Assembly (NCBI GenBank): GCA_018658715.1
Contig: JABHUQ010000090.1
Location: 40,976-104,975, forward strand
Direction of reading: 5' to 3'
Source: Fidelibacterota bacterium
Lineage (GTDB): Bacteria; Fidelibacterota; Marinisomatia; Marinisomatales; UBA1611
DNA: 64,000 bases
The notes beneath the pieces were generated by a model. It saw only the letters and a list, made by a program, of their open reading frames with translations, searched no databases and was not told the origin of the DNA. Position numbers and translations under genes: made by a program. The number at the start of each line of letters is the position of its first letter. The first letter of the stretch is position 1. This document shows positions 54,958 to 64,000 of the stretch, piece by piece.

Positions 54958-56122
54958 ACAGCCGACCTACGTCATTGAAAATAACAGTAATCATCATTAA
55001 TAATAAAAATGCCATCCCTATTTGTTGAATAACCATTCTTGCCTTCAAACTTAATGGTCGCCGTAAAATACTTTCAATTAATATTACAAAAATATGGCCA
55101 CCATCTAAACCGGGAATTGGAATTATATTTATAAAGGCGAGGTTTACGGAAAGCATTCCCATAAAAGTTAATAATGGAATCCAACCAGCTTTAGCTGTTT
55201 CGCCCGCTAATTGAGCAATCATGATTGGCCCACCCATATCATCCATAGATGCATCTCCAGAAATAAGCATTTGGATAGACATCACAATTAGAGCAAAACT
55301 ATTAATCGTTGATGTAATTCCTGCTTGCATCGCTTTACCAATACTTACAGGCTTATAATTAAAAATAGGCGCAATTCCAATAGCTCCTAATGTATCAAGT
55401 CCATTTTCGGTGGGAACCTGTTGATACGAAGTTTTCATTTGAATAACATGTTCATCCCCATCTCTCTCATATGTTAAAGAAATGGGCGATTCTGGTAAAT
55501 GATGGATGATTTCGGTTATTTCTTTCCAAGTGCTAATTTCTTTCTCATTTATTGAAATGATTCGATCGCCAGAAATTAAGCCCATTTCTTCTGCTGGCAT
55601 ATTTTTTCGCACTTCAGATATGACGGGTTCATTGCTTACTTCAGGATAACCTTGAATAAAGGCAATCCCTGAAAATAAAATAAATGCCGTTACTAAATTC
55701 ATAATGACTCCAGCAGACATAACCCACACTTTAGCCAAATTTGATTTACTCATAAATTCATCAGGTTCATATTTTATTTCTGTATCTAAACTTTCATCAA
55801 TAATTCCGGCCATTTTTACATAGCCACCTAAAGGAATTAATGCTAAACAATATTCTGTGGTTGATCCAATTTTCCCTGAACTGGAAAAGGTTTTTTCAAA
55901 AACAGGACCCCACTTTATACGCCCTAATTCGTTCCTACTATAAAAATAAATTGCCATTAACCACCCGTCGTTAACAGATGTAAACGTTATAAATCGTGGA
56001 GGAAAACCAATTGAAAATCGTTCAACTCGTATACCAACAGATCGTGCTGCAAGGTAATGTCCTAATTCATGAACAAAGACTAAAACGCCTAATACAAAAA
56101 TTGTTGCCCAAATAAATGTCAT
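54950..56122 (-). CDS. rseP: Site-2 metalloprotease RseP
   Basis: Intramembrane zinc protease that cleaves anti-sigma factors and signal-peptide remnants. It is 390 aa. Catalytic HELGH at 18-22 in the first helix; a PDZ domain in the middle (SEVRKNMPAEEMGLISGDRI); the second zinc ligand in NIIPIPGLDGGHIFVIL. Four membrane helices as expected. It ends the bamA-lpx-dxr gene run. Confidence 0.95.
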   Translation of the reverse strand: MTFIWATIFVLGVLVFVHELGHYLAARSVGIRVERFSIGFPPRFITFTSVNDGWLMAIYFYSRNELGRIKWGPVFEKTFSSSGKIGSTTEYCLALIPLGGYVKMAGIIDESLDTEIKYEPDEFMSKSNLAKVWVMSAGVIMNLVTAFILFSGIAFIQGYPEVSNEPVISEVRKNMPAEEMGLISGDRIISINEKEISTWKEITEIIHHLPESPISLTYERDGDEHVIQMKTSYQQVPTENGLDTLGAIGIAPIFNYKPVSIGKAMQAGITSTINSFALIVMSIQMLISGDASMDDMGGPIMIAQLAGETAKAGWIPLLTFMGMLSVNLAFINIIPIPGLDGGHIFVILIESILRRPLSLKARMVIQQIGMAFLLLMMITVIFNDVGRLFN

Positions 56123-56178
56123 TCTTTAAAATTCTCCCATAGGAAATCGTCTAATCATAATTACTAATTATATCGTTT

Positions 56179-57330
56179 CTAATAATTGTTTTCAATAACA
56201 AAAGTTTCACCCCATTTTTCAAGATGAATTAAATCTTCCAAAGATGGGTTCTCAATCCAATGATGTAATTCCATTGCTTTTTCTATCAATTTTGGAATAT
56301 CAGTAAATTTGATTTTATTATCTAAAAATTGATAAACAGAATATTCATTTACAACATTCAAAACAGCAGGTGATGTGCCGCCTTTTTCTAATGAATCAAA
56401 GGCTAGTTGGATACATGGAAACCGTTCCGTGTCAGGTGGGTGAAATGATAAATCTCCACAGGTTGTTAAATCCAACCTTTCCCAAAATGTATCCAAGTGG
56501 CGAGGATATGTTAACGCATATTGAATTGGAATCTTCATATCGGGGACACCCAATTGTGCCTTAACAGAACCATCATTCATTTCAACCATAGAATGAATAA
56601 TAGATTGAGGATGAATAACTATATCAATTTGATTTGCTGGTATTTTAAACAGCCAATATGCTTCTACTACTTCCAACCCTTTATTCATCATAGTGGCTGA
56701 ATCAATTGTGATTTTTGATCCCATATTCCAATTCGGATGATTAAGTGCTTCATCAACTGTAATATTCGAAAAACTAGTTAAATCTCGCGTGCGGAATGGA
56801 CCGCCACTCCCAGTTAATATAATACGTGATACATCTTCCGTTTTTTCGCCAACCAAACATTGCCAAATAGCAGAATGTTCACTATCAATAGGGAAGATTG
56901 TAGCACCCGTTTTTTCGCAGATATTAGCAATAATATCTCCAGCCATGACTAAACTTTCTTTGTTGGAAAGGGCAATATCTATTCCAGATTTTGCAGCAAT
57001 CACTGTTGGTTCCATTCCAGAAGTACCAACGAGCCCATTTAACATAAGGTCAATATCAGTTTTACCAGCAATTTCCAATAACCCTTCACGACCAACTAAA
57101 ACTTCTATATGTTCAACTTTCAATCTTTCTTCAACAATTTTTGCACTATTTTCATCAACTATTGCTACAGCCTTTGGCCTAAAAGCAAGTGCTTGTTCAA
57201 TGAGTTTTTCCCCGTTTTTATAGGCTGTTAAATACATTACATTAAATTCATCTGACAAATGGTCTACAACGTTTAATGCATTAATTCCTATTGAACCGGT
57301 TGAGCCTAGTATTGAAATATTTTTAGCCAT
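56179..57330 (-). CDS. dxr: 1-deoxy-D-xylulose 5-phosphate reductoisomerase
   Basis: First committed step of the MEP isoprenoid pathway. It is 383 aa. NADPH-binding ILGSTGSIGINALNVV at the N-terminus; PIDSEHSAIWQCL; HPNWNMGSKITIDSATMMNK; and GSVKAQLGVPDMKIPIQYAL. Start at ATG 57330, one base overlapping the stop of the barrel gene upstream (TGATG). Confidence 0.96.
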   Translation of the reverse strand: MAKNISILGSTGSIGINALNVVDHLSDEFNVMYLTAYKNGEKLIEQALAFRPKAVAIVDENSAKIVEERLKVEHIEVLVGREGLLEIAGKTDIDLMLNGLVGTSGMEPTVIAAKSGIDIALSNKESLVMAGDIIANICEKTGATIFPIDSEHSAIWQCLVGEKTEDVSRIILTGSGGPFRTRDLTSFSNITVDEALNHPNWNMGSKITIDSATMMNKGLEVVEAYWLFKIPANQIDIVIHPQSIIHSMVEMNDGSVKAQLGVPDMKIPIQYALTYPRHLDTFWERLDLTTCGDLSFHPPDTERFPCIQLAFDSLEKGGTSPAVLNVVNEYSVYQFLDNKIKFTDIPKLIEKAMELHHWIENPSLEDLIHLEKWGETFVIENNY

Positions 57331-58022
57331 CAATGAAATCCTTTAGCTAACGAAAAATGAATGGTATTCGTTTGTGGATAAACGCTCAATCCAGTTCCTA
57401 ATTGAAAATCAAGAAAGGGCATTGAAATATCAAAAGTAAAATAATTCTTTTCTCCGTTTATGTTTTTTTCAATTTCTTCTAAGAAATTCAATACACGACC
57501 TTTATAAGTGTTTACGCCGATTCCCAAAAAAGAAGTGATGTTTCGAATTTGTAATTTTCGGAAAAAAGTCAAGGTTGTTGTGTTTAAATGAAAATCCCGT
57601 AATCCGTTAATTTGTGTGTGATCAGCCGAAAATTGCCATAAAGGATTATCAACATCTCCAAGATCAAGCCTTAGCCCACCACCTATTACTTGAGGTGCAT
57701 CTTCATTTAATGAAAAACCTGCCATTTTTAAAGAAAAGGTAAAGTTTCTACTTGCTTTAATAAACATGGAAAAATCTGGTAGGCCCCAACCAAATAATTG
57801 GTCTTGTTCAACGCTATTATCGGTCATTAATTTTAAGCTTAACCTTTGGTTGCTTTCCATCCAAACGGGTGAACTATGACCAACCCACATAACTGTCGAA
57901 TTGATAATGTTTTCTGCTTGGTTAGAAAGTTCGATATCAGAATAAGTATCAAATCTAAAATCAATATTATTTTGTCCTGATAGAATCCCAATCGAAATAT
58001 AAATTAACCAAATCTTTTTCAT
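57330..58022 (-). CDS. Small exported barrel-like protein, unknown
   Basis: A 230-aa protein with signal peptide (KIWLIYISIGILSGQ). Alternating strands (FTFSLKMAGFSLNEDAPQVI, GGGLRLDLGDVDNPLWQFSA, YFTFDISMPFLDFQLGTGLS) suggest a beta barrel; it ends in GFH rather than a terminal Phe. Not recognised. It lies between lpxA and dxr, in an operon for outer-membrane biogenesis. Confidence 0.6.
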   Translation of the reverse strand: MKKIWLIYISIGILSGQNNIDFRFDTYSDIELSNQAENIINSTVMWVGHSSPVWMESNQRLSLKLMTDNSVEQDQLFGWGLPDFSMFIKASRNFTFSLKMAGFSLNEDAPQVIGGGLRLDLGDVDNPLWQFSADHTQINGLRDFHLNTTTLTFFRKLQIRNITSFLGIGVNTYKGRVLNFLEEIEKNINGEKNYFTFDISMPFLDFQLGTGLSVYPQTNTIHFSLAKGFH

Positions 58023-58026
58023 TGGG

Positions 58027-58824
58027 TTAAATTATGCCCCTGTTCGAATTTTTTATAAATGAAAGTATTTTATTTGATTCTTCTGTTTCAGGATTATTTT
58101 TCTCAATTAGCTTAATTGCTTCAGATCGATTTACTCCAGAACGAAAATAAGTACGATAAACTTTTTTTATTTGTTGCCGGGTTTCAGAACAAAAGCCTCT
58201 TCTTTCTAAACCAATTTTATTAATTCCTGCAAATCTTAAAGGGGTTCCTACTACAAGAATATAGGGGGGAACATCCTGAACGACTTTATAACCAGCGCCC
58301 ACAAATGCATGAGCGCCTATTTTACAAAATTGGTGGACAAGCACACCGCCACCTAGAGAAACCCAATCATCCACTTCTACATGCCCTCCAAGAGTGGATT
58401 GATTTGCAAAAATAACATTATCTCCAACAATAGAATCATGGCCAATATGAACATATGCCATAATAAGTACATTGGAGCCAATTTCTGTTTTTCCGTGGGC
58501 TACAGTCCCTTTATTTATAGTCACATATTCGCGGATAGTTGTGTTTTCGCCAATGATTGTTTGTGTTTTTTCACCGCCAAATTTTAAATCTTGAGGAATT
58601 TCACCTATGGAAGAGCTGTGGAATATTCTGCAGTTATTACCAACAGAAGTTCCTTCTGCTATGGTAACATGATTGCCTATGAAGGTATTATCACCCAACT
58701 CAACATCATTATTGATAATAGAGTAAGGCCCAATTTTTATATTTTCTCCTAGTTGAGCATCAGAAGAAACAATTGCGGTAGAATGGATATTTGTAGAAAT
58801 ATCAGGCTCCCTCCCTGTCAACAA
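58027..58824 (-). CDS. lpxA: Acyl-ACP--UDP-N-acetylglucosamine O-acyltransferase
   Basis: First acylation of lipid A synthesis. It is 265 aa. Left-handed beta-helix hexapeptide repeats (IKIGPYSIINNDVELGDNTF, and on), catalytic His region AYVHIGHDSIVGDNVIFANQ, GGGVLVHQFCKIGAHAFVGA, then a C-terminal helical domain (RRGFCSETRQQIKKVYRTYF). Starts 23 bases inside fabZ. Confidence 0.96.
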   Translation of the reverse strand: MLTGREPDISTNIHSTAIVSSDAQLGENIKIGPYSIINNDVELGDNTFIGNHVTIAEGTSVGNNCRIFHSSSIGEIPQDLKFGGEKTQTIIGENTTIREYVTINKGTVAHGKTEIGSNVLIMAYVHIGHDSIVGDNVIFANQSTLGGHVEVDDWVSLGGGVLVHQFCKIGAHAFVGAGYKVVQDVPPYILVVGTPLRFAGINKIGLERRGFCSETRQQIKKVYRTYFRSGVNRSEAIKLIEKNNPETEESNKILSFIKNSNRGII

Positions 58825-59263
58825 TAGTAGCAGAAATTGCGGCTTTAGTCACAAGGGATTCGCCAACATATGCTTCACCTTCAAATTTGCATAGGTTTAG
58901 CTTTCTTTTTACTAATCGCATTTTTATTACAATGGTATCTCCCGGCATAATTGGTTTTCGAAATTTGGCGTTATCTACACCTGAAAATAACATATTTTTT
59001 GAAAGAGGGTTATCAACGGTTTTTAATGCTAAAAATGAAGCAGCTTGTGCCATTGATTCTAAAATAAGAACACCCGGCATTACAGGCTGACCCGGGAAAT
59101 GACCTTGAAAAAAAGGCTCATTTATAGTCACATTTTTAATGGCCGTCAATGATTCCCCTGGAATCATATTTTCAATCCGATCAATTAATATGAAAGGGTA
59201 ACGGTGAGGAATAAGTTTAATAATATCCTGAATATTAAATTCAGTTTTCGTTCTATAATCCAT
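58802..59263 (-). CDS. fabZ: 3-hydroxyacyl-ACP dehydratase
   Basis: Dehydratase of fatty acid synthesis, 153 aa. Hot-dog fold with IIKLIPHRYPFILIDRIENM and the catalytic His/Glu in EPFFQGHFPGQPVMPGVLIL, ESMAQAASF. Separate from LpxC here, unlike the LpxC-FabZ fusion known in many Bacteroidetes. Confidence 0.95.
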   Translation of the reverse strand: MDYRTKTEFNIQDIIKLIPHRYPFILIDRIENMIPGESLTAIKNVTINEPFFQGHFPGQPVMPGVLILESMAQAASFLALKTVDNPLSKNMLFSGVDNAKFRKPIMPGDTIVIKMRLVKRKLNLCKFEGEAYVGESLVTKAAISATIVDREGA

Positions 59264-59275
59264 ATTGTCTCTTTT

Positions 59276-60214
59276 CTACTTTAAAGCTTTTAATTCGCTT
59301 CGGTAGGCAGATTTGATCATTTTCACAAATTCTACATTACTTGCATGGCCACTTCTTGCAGCTGTCACATGCCCAATAATTGGAACACCCAACAACGCTA
59401 AGTCACCAATTAAGTCTAATGTTTTGTGGCGAACAGGTTCATTTGTAAAACGTAGAACTTTTCCATTTAGGATGCCATTGGCTCCAGAAATTAGATTTTC
59501 CTCTATACCAAATAATTCCCTTAATCGCATCACTTCTCTTTGATCAATTTTTTTATCTACTATTACCAATGCATTATCTAAAGATCCGCCTTTAACAAGG
59601 CCTTTTTCTTTTAACATTTCTATTTCACTTAAGAAACAAAATGTGCGTGCAGGTGCAACTTCCTTTGCAAAATCTTCTTCCATATTATAAATAGCTTCAT
59701 ACTGTGTGCCCAGAGCAGGAAGTGGATATTCAACCATAAAAGTAACTCGGAATCTATCGGATGGAATCACATGAATATCAATTTCTCTCTCTGAATCTGA
59801 ATAGTTTACAACATCTGTTATATTTAATACTTTTCTAGGAGAAGATTGCTCAACGAATCCCGCATTATGAAGGCATGCAACAAAGTCTTTAGCGCTACCA
59901 TCCATCACTGGAGGCTCTTTACTAGATAGTTCAATTAATACATTATCTATTCGTAAACCACTTACAGCAGCCAATGCATGTTCTACGGTGTGTATTCGAA
60001 CTCCTTTTTCTTCAATGGTGGTTCCCCGAGAAATATCAACGACACTATCAATATCAACTTTTATTTCAGGGAAATTTGGTATATCAGTTCGCACAAATCT
60101 AATTCCATAATTTTCTGGAGCTGGTTTAAATGTAATTGTACTATCTACACCTGTATGTAATCCAATTCCACTTGTTGAAACGGAGTTGCGAATAGTCCAC
60201 TGGTTTCTTATCAT
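59276..60214 (-). CDS. lpxC: UDP-3-O-acyl-N-acetylglucosamine deacetylase
   Basis: Committed step of lipid A synthesis. It is 312 aa. Zinc ligands in VRIHTVEHALAAVSGL and VRHKTLDLIGDLALLG; catalytic-region GHVTAARSGHASNVEF. Starts the lpxC-fabZ-lpxA stretch after lpxD. Confidence 0.96.
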   Translation of the reverse strand: MIRNQWTIRNSVSTSGIGLHTGVDSTITFKPAPENYGIRFVRTDIPNFPEIKVDIDSVVDISRGTTIEEKGVRIHTVEHALAAVSGLRIDNVLIELSSKEPPVMDGSAKDFVACLHNAGFVEQSSPRKVLNITDVVNYSDSEREIDIHVIPSDRFRVTFMVEYPLPALGTQYEAIYNMEEDFAKEVAPARTFCFLSEIEMLKEKGLVKGGSLDNALVIVDKKIDQREVMRLRELFGIEENLISGANGILNGKVLRFTNEPVRHKTLDLIGDLALLGVPIIGHVTAARSGHASNVEFVKMIKSAYRSELKALK

Positions 60215-60223
60215 GATTGTAAT

Positions 60224-61234
60224 TTAATTGTTTTTAACCTGATTTTGCAATTTATCCAATTGCTTCTTTATTCGAGCTATTTCAGCTATAGTAGCATCTC
60301 TTTTATGCTGACTTTTTATTTCTCTTGCTGGATTCCCTGCATATATTTGATTCCCTGGAAGTGATTTGGTTACAATTGAGGCTCCAGCAAAGGCAGAATT
60401 TGAGCCAATAACTAAAGAGTTTATGAACCCAACCATCCCACCAGCAATTACATTTTCACCTAATTCTGTACTTCCACCAATACAACTACCACCTGAAATT
60501 CTACACCCCTTGCCTAGTTTAACATTATGAGCAATTTGTACCTGGTTGTCCAACTTAACATCATCATTTAAAGTTGTATCACCAATCGTACCGCGATCAA
60601 TTGTTGTTGATGCTCCTATTTCCACATCATTGCCAACAACAACATTCCCAGTATGATGGATTTTGTAATTATTACCGTTCTCTACGGTAAATCCAAAACC
60701 ATCAGAACCGATGACTGCGCCGCTATGTATTATTGCTCTTTCACCAATTGTAATATTATGATAAAGAGTTACATTCGCATATAATCGAGAATTTTGTCCA
60801 ACTATCGTATTTTGTCCAACCACTGAGTTGGACCCAATCCACACATCGTCTTTTATAATTGCACCATCTTCGATTACAACACCAGCATCAATTGTTACAT
60901 TATTTCCAATAGTTGCATTTTCATGAATTGAAGCATTTGAATGAATCCCAACAATTGGTTTCTTTTTGGGGAAAAACAATTCCAATACTTTTGAAATTGC
61001 TAAAGTAGGATTTTGGACAATGATCCCATTTTTGCCTTCAAGAATAGATTCATTATTAGAAATGATTGCAGATGCAGATGTATCAGATAAATATTTTTGA
61101 TACTTAGAGTTACCCAAGAAAGTAATAGTCCCTGACTTTCCATTTTGAATTTCAGAAACTCCAGAAATATCAATCATAGGATCGCCAATAATTTCGCCGT
61201 CAATCAATGATGCAATCTGTTTAAGCGTTGGCAC
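60224..61234 (-). CDS. lpxD: UDP-3-O-acylglucosamine N-acyltransferase
   Basis: N-acylation step of lipid A synthesis. It is 336 aa. Uridine-binding N-terminal domain ([20 protein letters not shown]), left-handed beta-helix ([20 protein letters not shown] with the catalytic-region His) and a C-terminal coiled helix ([20 protein letters not shown]). Six bases after ompH. Confidence 0.96.
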   Translation of the reverse strand: MPTLKQIASLIDGEIIGDPMIDISGVSEIQNGKSGTITFLGNSKYQKYLSDTSASAIISNNESILEGKNGIIVQNPTLAISKVLELFFPKKKPIVGIHSNASIHENATIGNNVTIDAGVVIEDGAIIKDDVWIGSNSVVGQNTIVGQNSRLYANVTLYHNITIGERAIIHSGAVIGSDGFGFTVENGNNYKIHHTGNVVVGNDVEIGASTTIDRGTIGDTTLNDDVKLDNQVQIAHNVKLGKGCRISGGSCIGGSTELGENVIAGGMVGFINSLVIGSNSAFAGASIVTKSLPGNQIYAGNPAREIKSQHKRDATIAEIARIKKQLDKLQNQVKNN

Positions 61235-61240
61235 GCGAAT

Positions 61241-61768
61241 TTATTTTGAAGAATCGAGATTTTTTAATTCATAAAGGACATCATCAGTTAAATCATATTT
61301 TGATTTAAAATATAATAAGCTAACAGATCCGTCAAAAATAAAATCAAAGCCACCTTCAATAGCGACTTTATCAACAGCTTTTTTTACTTTCCCAAGAATA
61401 GAATATTCCATTTGGGCTTGTTTTCTCATGATTTCGCCCTGAGGTCCAACTTTTTCAGCTTGATATGATTGAATTTGCCTTTCACTGTTTTCAATTTCTC
61501 GGCGAATACTTTCACCCTTATCTAATGCCATCAACCGTTTGACTTCATAATCTTGTTTTAGACTATCAAGTCTTAACATCATTTGGTCAAATTCAAATTG
61601 AACTTTACGATATTCCAATTGAAGTTGAGCTTCAGCTTCTTTGAATTCATCAAATTCTGTTCGAATACGTTCAGATTGTATGTATCCTAATTTCATTTGC
61701 GCCATTACAGGTGCGCTAAAACATAGAATAGCAAGTATTAGGATTCCTTTTTTGAATGTGTTATTCAC
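61241..61768 (-). CDS. OmpH/Skp-family periplasmic chaperone
   Basis: Chaperone for outer-membrane proteins, 175 aa from a GTG start at 61768, set by a perfect AAGGAGG five bases upstream; the longer open frame into bamA is rejected. Signal peptide KKGILILAILCFSAPVMAQ, then KLGYIQSERIRTEFDEFKEA, a long coiled coil, and the C-terminal EGGFDFIFDGSVSLLYF strand. Lies between bamA and lpxD, the usual order. Confidence 0.9.
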   Translation of the reverse strand: MNNTFKKGILILAILCFSAPVMAQMKLGYIQSERIRTEFDEFKEAEAQLQLEYRKVQFEFDQMMLRLDSLKQDYEVKRLMALDKGESIRREIENSERQIQSYQAEKVGPQGEIMRKQAQMEYSILGKVKKAVDKVAIEGGFDFIFDGSVSLLYFKSKYDLTDDVLYELKNLDSSK

Positions 61769-61773
61769 ATTTA

Positions 61774-61780
61774 CCTCCTT
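61774..61780 (-). promoter_or_regulatory. Ribosome binding site fixing the GTG start of ompH
   Basis: AAGGAGG lies five bases before GTG (61768-61766), while the only nearby ATG is out of frame and followed at once by TGA. This decides the start of the chaperone. Confidence 0.85.
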
Positions 61781-61788
61781 AGTGTAAT

Positions 61789-64000
61789 TTAAAATTGTTG
61801 TCCAAAGGTTATTGTGGTTTTCCAACCCTCAGGGGATCCATCCCCATTCAAATCGTCAAAACCATATCCTAGATCAAACCCAAGCATACCAATCATTGGC
61901 ATAAAAAACCTAACCCCAACTCCAGCAGATTTTTTTAGGTCTAATGGGCCTCTTCTGGGTAAGCTAAATTTTTCTTCCATATCCAATGATGCCCAGACAT
62001 TTCCCATTTCAGCAAAAGCTAAACCATAAACAACAGGATTTTCTGAGAACGGAACTCGGAATTCATTCACAATTTTGATTAATGTATTTCCACCAACTGG
62101 ACTACCAGATGACGTTAAAGGACCGACTCTATTATCGTCGTATCCTCTAAGTGCATTTCCATATGGAATGCCATTGCCACCCATGATAAATCGTTCATCA
62201 AACGGAACAATTGATCGTTCGCTTTCAGACGAAGGCAATGGTTCAATCACGCCAATTTTAAAAGTACTCATTAACACAAATTTCCAAAATGTTGGAGTAT
62301 ACCATTCCATATTTAAAATATGCTTATGAAAATCTTCATTTCCTCCAAGTGGACCACCGGAAATGGTTGATGTCCAATTAAAATGAGAACCTTGAGTAGT
62401 GAATTCTGGGCGATCCCTACTATCTCTGCGGATTGATTGAGTAATATTTACACCAATGGATTTATCCAATCCTTTTACATATTGTTCCAAATCTTCTTGG
62501 GTTCCATCGTACGTTTTTTGCACAATTTGGAAAGACCAATTCCCACGAAAAAAATCATCTGGCCACTTAAATAAGCGACCCCAAGTGGCACTTCCTCCTC
62601 CAATTGTAAAGTCAAGTGGATAGTAATATTGAGTTGATCGCCCTCTAAATGAGTAGAAAAGAGAAAATCCTAATAAATTTTTTGTATCATTTACCATCGG
62701 GTCTGTAAAACTCAAACTAAGGGATTTATACTTTGGCGGTGTTGTTGGACTATAAAAATTATAATTGGTCCCAACATTGAAACTAAACATAAGACGTTGT
62801 CCTTTACCTCTAAAGTTTGGGAGCTCTACACCTCCCCCGCCTGTCATACCATACGTTTGAGTAAAGCCAACATTTGCATTTGCTTTCCCTGCGGGTTTTT
62901 CTTCAACTGTTACCTCTAAATCTACTTGATCGTCATCTACAGGAAGCACATTTGGAACTACATTACTAAAAAAGTTTAACATCCAAATTTCACGCTGACT
63001 TCGCATTAGACGTTCACGATTAAATACATCTCCTGGGAATACTCTGAGTTGTCGTCTAACAACATTTTCTCGAGTTTTAGAATTTCCAACAATTGCAATA
63101 TTTCGAATATAAACTTTATGATTTTCAGTAATAATAAAATGGATGTCGAGCGAATCTTCACCTACAGGGGTAATTTGTGGTTCTACGCGACTGTAAATAT
63201 ATCCGCGATCCATATAAAGCCCTTGAACGCGTTCATATACAGCAAGATTGAATTCTTCCTCGTTATATTTATCTCCTTTTGAAATCCCTAACGCACGGTT
63301 GAACAAATTTTCTTCAAATAGCGTATATCCTTCCCAAGTAAAATTACGAAATTTATATTGCGCACCTTCATTCAAGCTAAAAACAATATCTATTTTTTGC
63401 GTTTCTTCATTATAACGTACAGAATCGGATAAAACTTCAAAATCACGATAACCATGATTTTTATAGAAGGTTGTTAATTTTGCTTTATCTTCATCGAATT
63501 TGGAATCATCAAATGTAGATCTCCAAAATAAATACCATCGTTGCTGCTTAGTATCTTTTAACTGCCACCGTAAACGTAAATTTGAGAAACTTTCATTTCC
63601 ATCAAAAACAATATTATTTATTTTAATTTTTTTATTTTCTTGAATATGAAAAACCATATTATGAACTAAACCTTTTGCCTTCCCAGAATAAAGTTTTGAT
63701 TCTTTATCAGGTTTAATTAAATCTGCAGAAACAACAGCTTTTAAATATCCATCTTCCGCATAAAGTGATTTAATTTTCTCAACCGTTTCGTGAAGTGTAT
63801 TTGGTTTAATTCTTTGTCCGGAGCTTAACTCTAACTCTTCTTCAAATTTGGAATCTTTAATTTTTTTATTCCCAATGAATTTCATTTCTCCTAGAATAGG
63901 ATTTTCATCAACAGCAATTGTAATAGATATTCCACTTTCAGTTTCATCATTATACTGTATTTGAATATCTTTAAAGAGGCCCAATTGCCAAAGACGCTTA
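61789..64000 (-). CDS. bamA: Outer-membrane protein assembly factor BamA (partial)
   Basis: Omp85 insertase of the BAM complex. The gene runs off the right edge; at the edge the frame reads KRLWQLGLFKDIQIQY, the POTRA 1 pattern, so only the N-terminus is missing. Further POTRA domains include LGEMKFIGNKKIKDSKFEEE, IVFDGNESFSNLRLRWQLKD and IAIVGNSKTRENVVRRQL. The barrel carries GNALRGYDDNRVGP (the VRGF-like loop) and ends KTTITFGQQF with a terminal Phe. First of the envelope gene run ompH-lpxD-lpxC-fabZ-lpxA. Confidence 0.96.
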   Translation of the reverse strand, partial: KRLWQLGLFKDIQIQYNDETESGISITIAVDENPILGEMKFIGNKKIKDSKFEEELELSSGQRIKPNTLHETVEKIKSLYAEDGYLKAVVSADLIKPDKESKLYSGKAKGLVHNMVFHIQENKKIKINNIVFDGNESFSNLRLRWQLKDTKQQRWYLFWRSTFDDSKFDEDKAKLTTFYKNHGYRDFEVLSDSVRYNEETQKIDIVFSLNEGAQYKFRNFTWEGYTLFEENLFNRALGISKGDKYNEEEFNLAVYERVQGLYMDRGYIYSRVEPQITPVGEDSLDIHFIITENHKVYIRNIAIVGNSKTRENVVRRQLRVFPGDVFNRERLMRSQREIWMLNFFSNVVPNVLPVDDDQVDLEVTVEEKPAGKANANVGFTQTYGMTGGGGVELPNFRGKGQRLMFSFNVGTNYNFYSPTTPPKYKSLSLSFTDPMVNDTKNLLGFSLFYSFRGRSTQYYYPLDFTIGGGSATWGRLFKWPDDFFRGNWSFQIVQKTYDGTQEDLEQYVKGLDKSIGVNITQSIRRDSRDRPEFTTQGSHFNWTSTISGGPLGGNEDFHKHILNMEWYTPTFWKFVLMSTFKIGVIEPLPSSESERSIVPFDERFIMGGNGIPYGNALRGYDDNRVGPLTSSGSPVGGNTLIKIVNEFRVPFSENPVVYGLAFAEMGNVWASLDMEEKFSLPRRGPLDLKKSAGVGVRFFMPMIGMLGFDLGYGFDDLNGDGSPEGWKTTITFGQQF

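Overview
The window is gene-dense, AT-rich chromosomal DNA from a Gram-negative (diderm) bacterium. It has LPS genes (lpxC, lpxD, lpxA, an lpxL-type acyltransferase), BamA, OmpH/Skp, several predicted outer-membrane barrels, and two proteins with C-terminal domains of the type IX secretion (Por) / FlgD-like kind. With the FCB-like gene content and an AlkB-type hydroxylase, this fits a marine FCB-group lineage such as Candidatus Marinimicrobia (SAR406). That placement is inference from gene content; the window has no rRNA or tRNA gene to confirm it.

Layout. 1-9.6 kb (all minus strand): a partial, apparently Tat-exported aminotransferase with a C-terminal sorting-like domain, an AlkB-like hydroxylase, a proline peptidase, a TPR protein, a free-standing B12-binding subunit, dtd, dnaE and a UbiA prenyltransferase. 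9.6-20 kb (minus): prmC, prfA, a DUF1385 protein and rpmE2; an aspartate-type aminotransferase overlapping a Cas6b-like protein with a long basic tail; rho, folC, murI and a cell-wall amidase. 20-23.3 kb (minus): a pair of predicted outer-membrane barrels, then two tandem paralogous two-helix microproteins bounded by hairpins. 23.3-28.8 kb (minus): a five-gene surface-glycan cassette (GNAT/FemAB-like, Wzx-type flippase, three glycosyltransferases). 28.9-30.6 kb (plus): eno and an FtsB/DivIC gene. 30.6-37.9 kb (minus): deoxynucleoside kinase, a degenerate DNA methylase, yqeY, cvpA, dnaG, then two AMIN-like/PEGA paralogues and an unknown exported protein. 37.9-49.8 kb (mostly plus): an arsenate-reductase-like phosphatase, a four-LTD secreted protein, an M23 peptidase, a rhomboid protease and a compact nucleoside-salvage block (cdd, udk, tdk, nupC, adk, coaE). 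49.8-52.7 kb (minus): nfeD, floA and a small membrane-anchored protein. 52.8-55 kb (plus): lpxL-like, tsaC, DUF3108. 55-64 kb (minus): bamA, ompH, lpxD, lpxC, fabZ, lpxA, an unknown barrel, dxr and rseP, read from the right edge leftwards.

Genes are packed tightly, with many ATGA, TTGA and TAATG start/stop overlaps and no gene-free stretch over 300 bases. I saw no IS element, prophage, CRISPR array, tRNA or rRNA. Most genes are housekeeping. The points most worth a second look are the Tat plus C-terminal-sorting aminotransferase that lacks a canonical start codon, the lone Cas6b-like protein beside rho, the tandem microproteins with strong ribosome binding sites, the degenerate methylase in the primase operon, and the PEGA paralogues behind dnaG.
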